9,068 nucleotides of DNA, from NCBI GenBank assembly GCA_945837185.1, contig CAMAMZ010000083.1, positions 1 through 9,068 of the forward strand. The letters are read 5' to 3'. The DNA comes from an uncultured Bacteroidales bacterium. Its GTDB lineage: Bacteria; Bacteroidota; Bacteroidia; Bacteroidales; Bacteroidaceae. Within the stretch, counting starts at the first letter, position 1. Each line of letters begins with the position of its first letter. Of the stretch, positions 6,085-9,068 are shown piece by piece. Position numbers and translations under genes: made by a program. The notes under the pieces were generated by a model, which worked only from the letters and a program-made list of their open reading frames with translations, had not been told where the DNA came from and ran no database searches.

Positions 6085-8358
6085 ATGACGACCTACGCTG
6101 AAGTGATACTGCCACTCCCCATAGAGGGACTGTTCACCTACGCCATTCCCGACAGCTTGTGCAGTCGGGCTAAGGTGGGAGGAAGGGTTGTTGTACCGTT
6201 GGGAAAGAGCAAGACTTATACGGGAATCATCATGCGCCTGCACCAGCAGCAACCTGACTTTGCCGTGCGGGAGGTGAAAGACATTCCTGAGGAACGGGAG
6301 GTGCTCCTGCCCCTACAACTGAAACTCTGGCAATGGATTGCCGATTATTACATGTCGCCGATAGGAGATGTGTACAAGGCTGCTCTGCCTGCCGGACTGA
6401 AGGTGGAAGATGGGTTCCGTCCACGCACGGAAACCTATATCGGACTCTGTGAAACCATGCGCAACGAACCGTCGTTGCACCTTGCCTTCAACCTGCTGGC
6501 AAGGGCTCCGAAGCAGAAGATGGCCTTCAGCACCTTTCTGCGCCTGACACGATGGGACACGCTTGTGGGGCAGACACCGCAGGAAACCATTCGGGAGATT
6601 ACTAAAGAAGAGCTGGTGAATGAATGTCATTGCACCGATAGCGTGGTGCACGCACTCTTGGAACGCAAATGGCTATACACGTATGAGGTGGAGGTGGGAC
6701 GCCTCAACACTGCCACACCGGCAACACTCCAGCAACCTAAACCATTGAGCAGTGCGCAGGAAACAGCCTACAACCAAATCTTGCTGCAAATGATGCGCAA
6801 AGACGTGGTATTGTTGCAAGGTGTCACCTCGAGCGGTAAGACGGAGTTATATATCCATCTCATACAGAAGGTGATAGCTGAACACAAACAGGTGTTGTAC
6901 CTGCTGCCGGAGATAGCTCTCACGGTACAAATGACTGAACGGCTGCAGCGTGTCTTTGGCAACAAACTCTGCATCTATCATTCCAAATATAGCGATGCGG
7001 AACGTGTGGAAATATGGCAACGACAACGTTCCGACGAGCCCTACGACTTGATATTGGGGGCCAGAAGCGCTCTCTTCCTGCCCTTTGCCCGCTTAGGCCT
7101 CGTCATCGTCGACGAAGAGCATGAAACGAGCTATAAGCAGCAAGACCCGGCACCTCGCTATCATGCCCGCTCGGCTGCTATCATGCTGGCGCACCTGAGT
7201 GGCGCAAAAACTTTGTTAGGCACCGCTACGCCTTCAGCGGAAAGCTATTACAATGCACAGAGCGGGAAATATGGCTTTGTGCAACTCACAACCCGTTACA
7301 ACGATATCCAACTGCCGGAGATTACCGTAGTGGACTGCAAGGATTTGCGACGACGCAAACTGATGCAGGGACCTTTCTCGCCTACCCTACTCGCTGCCAT
7401 GCGCGAGGCTTTCCAGCATGGGAAGCAAGTGATATTGTTCCAAAACCGTCGGGGGTTTGCACCGATGATTTCATGTCATGTGTGCGGATGGGTGCCTAAG
7501 TGTGCCCATTGCGATGTGTCGCTCACCTATCATAAACAAACCAACCGACTCACATGTCATTATTGCGGCTACACGTATGTGGTGCCATCGGCATGCCCTA
7601 ACTGCGAGAGTACGGAACTGAAAGGGAGAGGCTACGGCACAGAAAAAATTGAAGACCAGATAAGGGAGGTGTTTCCAGAGGTGCAGGTGGCGCGTATGGA
7701 CTTGGATACGACACGCACACGCAATGCCTATGAACGATTAATCCGCGATTTTTCGGCCTGCAAGACGCAACTGCTGGTGGGCACACAAATGATAAGCAAA
7801 GGTCTTGACTTCGACCACGTGGGCGTGGTGGGCATCCTCGACGCTGACTCTATGCTGAACTATCCTGACTTCAGGGCCTATGAGCATGCCTTTATGATGA
7901 TGGCACAGGTGAGTGGCAGGGCCGGAAGGAAGGGAGAACGGGGAAAGGTGATTCTGCAGACGCGTAACCCGGAGACGAGTGTCATACGGCAAGTAGTGAA
8001 CAACGACTACGAAGGGTTCTTCCGAGAGTTGATGGAAGAACGGCAATGCTTTCACTACCCTCCCTTCTACCGTATTATTTATATCTATCTGCGACACCGG
8101 CACGAACAGGTGGTGGAAAACGGTGCCATAGCGTTGGCAGGACAACTACGCCAATGGTTCGGCGACCGTATCTTGGGTCCTGACAAGCCGGCAGTGGCGC
8201 GGGTGAAGTCGCTTTGCGTACGGAAGATTGTAGTGAAACTGGAAAACAACCTGCCGCTGACATCGGTGCGACAGTATCTGCGTAAGGCCCAAAAACAAAT
8301 CATGCAGGATAGACGCTATGCTACCCTGCAGATTGTATTCGACGTGGATCCTTTATAA
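6085..8358 (+). CDS. priA: Primosomal protein N' (replication restart helicase PriA)
   Basis: This 757-residue superfamily 2 helicase recognises stalled forks and D-loops, unwinds 3'-5' and starts reloading of the replicative helicase. The N-terminal 3'-end-binding domain (about 1-100) begins with the typical YAEVILPLPIEGLFTYAIP. Walker A is GVTSSGKTE (246-254) and Walker B is DEEH (343-346). Eight zinc-binding cysteines lie at 464, 467, 473, 476, 491, 494, 504 and 507. They are followed by GRGYGTEKIE, VGTQMISKGLDF and QVSGRAGR, the last being motif VI. The length is close to E. coli PriA (732), and all catalytic motifs are intact. I took the ATG at 6085; an in-frame TTG at 6073 adds only four residues and has no support. 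The gene is monocistronic by context, between mdh and a convergent membrane-protein gene. Confidence 0.97.
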   Translation: MTTYAEVILPLPIEGLFTYAIPDSLCSRAKVGGRVVVPLGKSKTYTGIIMRLHQQQPDFAVREVKDIPEEREVLLPLQLKLWQWIADYYMSPIGDVYKAALPAGLKVEDGFRPRTETYIGLCETMRNEPSLHLAFNLLARAPKQKMAFSTFLRLTRWDTLVGQTPQETIREITKEELVNECHCTDSVVHALLERKWLYTYEVEVGRLNTATPATLQQPKPLSSAQETAYNQILLQMMRKDVVLLQGVTSSGKTELYIHLIQKVIAEHKQVLYLLPEIALTVQMTERLQRVFGNKLCIYHSKYSDAERVEIWQRQRSDEPYDLILGARSALFLPFARLGLVIVDEEHETSYKQQDPAPRYHARSAAIMLAHLSGAKTLLGTATPSAESYYNAQSGKYGFVQLTTRYNDIQLPEITVVDCKDLRRRKLMQGPFSPTLLAAMREAFQHGKQVILFQNRRGFAPMISCHVCGWVPKCAHCDVSLTYHKQTNRLTCHYCGYTYVVPSACPNCESTELKGRGYGTEKIEDQIREVFPEVQVARMDLDTTRTRNAYERLIRDFSACKTQLLVGTQMISKGLDFDHVGVVGILDADSMLNYPDFRAYEHAFMMMAQVSGRAGRKGERGKVILQTRNPETSVIRQVVNNDYEGFFRELMEERQCFHYPPFYRIIYIYLRHRHEQVVENGAIALAGQLRQWFGDRILGPDKPAVARVKSLCVRKIVVKLENNLPLTSVRQYLRKAQKQIMQDRRYATLQIVFDVDPL

Positions 8359-8365
8359 CAAGGAT
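8348..8365. other. Small inverted repeat around the priA stop codon
   Basis: ATCCTT (8348-8353) and AAGGAT (8360-8365) are a perfect 6-bp inverted repeat with a 6-nt loop that holds the priA stop TAA (8356-8358). No T run follows on either strand, so termination is doubtful. A stem this short could arise by chance. Confidence 0.35.
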
Positions 8366-8384
8366 GCCTGTGTGACACGTATGC

Positions 8385-9068
8385 TTAGATTTTGAAGTCT
8401 ACACCCACACCTATCACACGGTTGGTACGGGTAAAGGAGTTGGTGGTCTCCATGCCACCGATGGTTTCCTTTTTGTCGTAATCGCCATACAAGGTCTGGA
8501 AATAGGCCAAGTTGACTTTCACTTTATCGCTCACCTGATAGCCTACACCGAAACCGTAGGAAGTGGAGTTGACATTGAAGCTGATGTCGTTCATACCGGC
8601 ATCCTTGAAACCATAGCGAGTGAGCTGTGCACCGGCACTCACCAGCAGACGACTGTTGATGTCGTACTCGGCACCAAAGAGATACTCGTTGGTGTCGCTC
8701 AGCATATCCTTGGTGTATTGCTTGGTATCGACATCGAAATAATGATGCCAACCTGCCATGACACGCAAAGCAGGCAACAGCTGGTACTGGGCACCTACTG
8801 TCAAGAGCGCAGGTGAATCTTCTGGAACCGACTTGCCATCCTTGAACTTATCGAGCATGGCAATGTTCTCAGCGCTCAAACTGTTGGCTGACTTATTCTT
8901 CAAGCGCATGCGGGTCTTGAACTCATACTTGGCAGCAAGGTTCAGCTTGCCTGTCTTATAATCGATACCAATGATGGGAGCCACACCCCAACCTGTCTGG
9001 TCGCAGTTCAATTCAATATCCTGGGTGCCTGCAGCCAAAGCGGTAGAAAGGGTAGCACCTTGCTTCAG
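8385..9068 (-). CDS. FadL/OmpP1-like outer membrane transport protein, 3' part
   Basis: The last 227 residues of a beta-barrel protein are visible; the frame stays open to the right edge, so the start lies outside the window. The sequence alternates amphipathic strands with short turns (for example TGWGVAPIIGIDYKTGKLNLAAKYEF, cut here by the window only at its N-terminal side, and ALRVMAGWHHYFDV). It ends in VIGVGVDFKI, a typical barrel-closing C-terminal strand. The KYEFKTRMRLKN segment and overall layout resemble the Bacteroidetes branch of the FadL/TodX/OmpP1 family, which moves hydrophobic molecules such as long-chain fatty acids across the outer membrane. Substrate cannot be inferred. 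It converges on priA with only 26 bp between stop codons, and I see no classical terminator there. Another porin-like barrel family is the main alternative. Confidence 0.75.
   Translation of the reverse strand: MKQGATLSTALAAGTQDIELNCDQTGWGVAPIIGIDYKTGKLNLAAKYEFKTRMRLKNKSANSLSAENIAMLDKFKDGKSVPEDSPALLTVGAQYQLLPALRVMAGWHHYFDVDTKQYTKDMLSDTNEYLFGAEYDINSRLLVSAGAQLTRYGFKDAGMNDISFNVNSTSYGFGVGYQVSDKVKVNLAYFQTLYGDYDKKETIGGMETTNSFTRTNRVIGVGVDFKI

Noticed and set aside
9036..9038. A TTG start for the FadL-like protein inside the window
   Set aside because: The frame stays open to the right edge with barrel-like sequence, and no signal peptide follows this codon. The gene is simply cut by the window.

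Overview
The window looks like chromosomal DNA of a Bacteroidales bacterium, most like Prevotella and relatives. The evidence is the Bacteroidetes promoter form (TTTG about 20 bp upstream of TAnnTTTG) ahead of several genes, start codons without Shine-Dalgarno sequences, a DUF6377-type membrane regulator known from this group, a long-form Xaa-Pro aminopeptidase, and a FadL/OmpP1-like barrel. No mobile element, tRNA, rRNA or CRISPR array was seen. The genus is an inference.

Layout from left to right. Positions 1-65 hold near-palindromic 22-bp repeats that probably continue off the left edge. A good promoter (114-143) then precedes a plus-strand pair: a lipid-anchored, membrane-spanning regulator with a cytoplasmic helix-turn-helix (174-1763), and 42 bp later an exported DNA/RNA non-specific endonuclease (1806-2669). 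Facing this pair is a minus-strand Xaa-Pro aminopeptidase (2715-4517). A strong hairpin over the end of the nuclease gene probably ends the aminopeptidase transcript.

The aminopeptidase and malate dehydrogenase (4751-5764) diverge from a 233-bp region. It holds a near-perfect Bacteroidetes promoter for the aminopeptidase, a -7 element for mdh, and a structured mdh leader of about 115 nt. mdh ends at a textbook intrinsic terminator. Directly after it come three degenerate tandem 35-bp repeats that each keep a stem-loop, then a leader with a hairpin, then priA (6085-8358), the primosomal replication-restart helicase. The minus-strand 3' part of a FadL-like outer membrane protein (8385-9068) converges on priA and runs off the right edge.

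Most genes are housekeeping: central carbon metabolism, peptide turnover, replication restart. The part most likely to be accessory is the regulator plus secreted nuclease, which reads as a possible sense-and-scavenge pair. The unexplained structure is mostly non-coding: the 22-bp palindromic repeats, the 35-bp hairpin repeats and the mdh and priA leaders. I found no convincing new multi-gene system.
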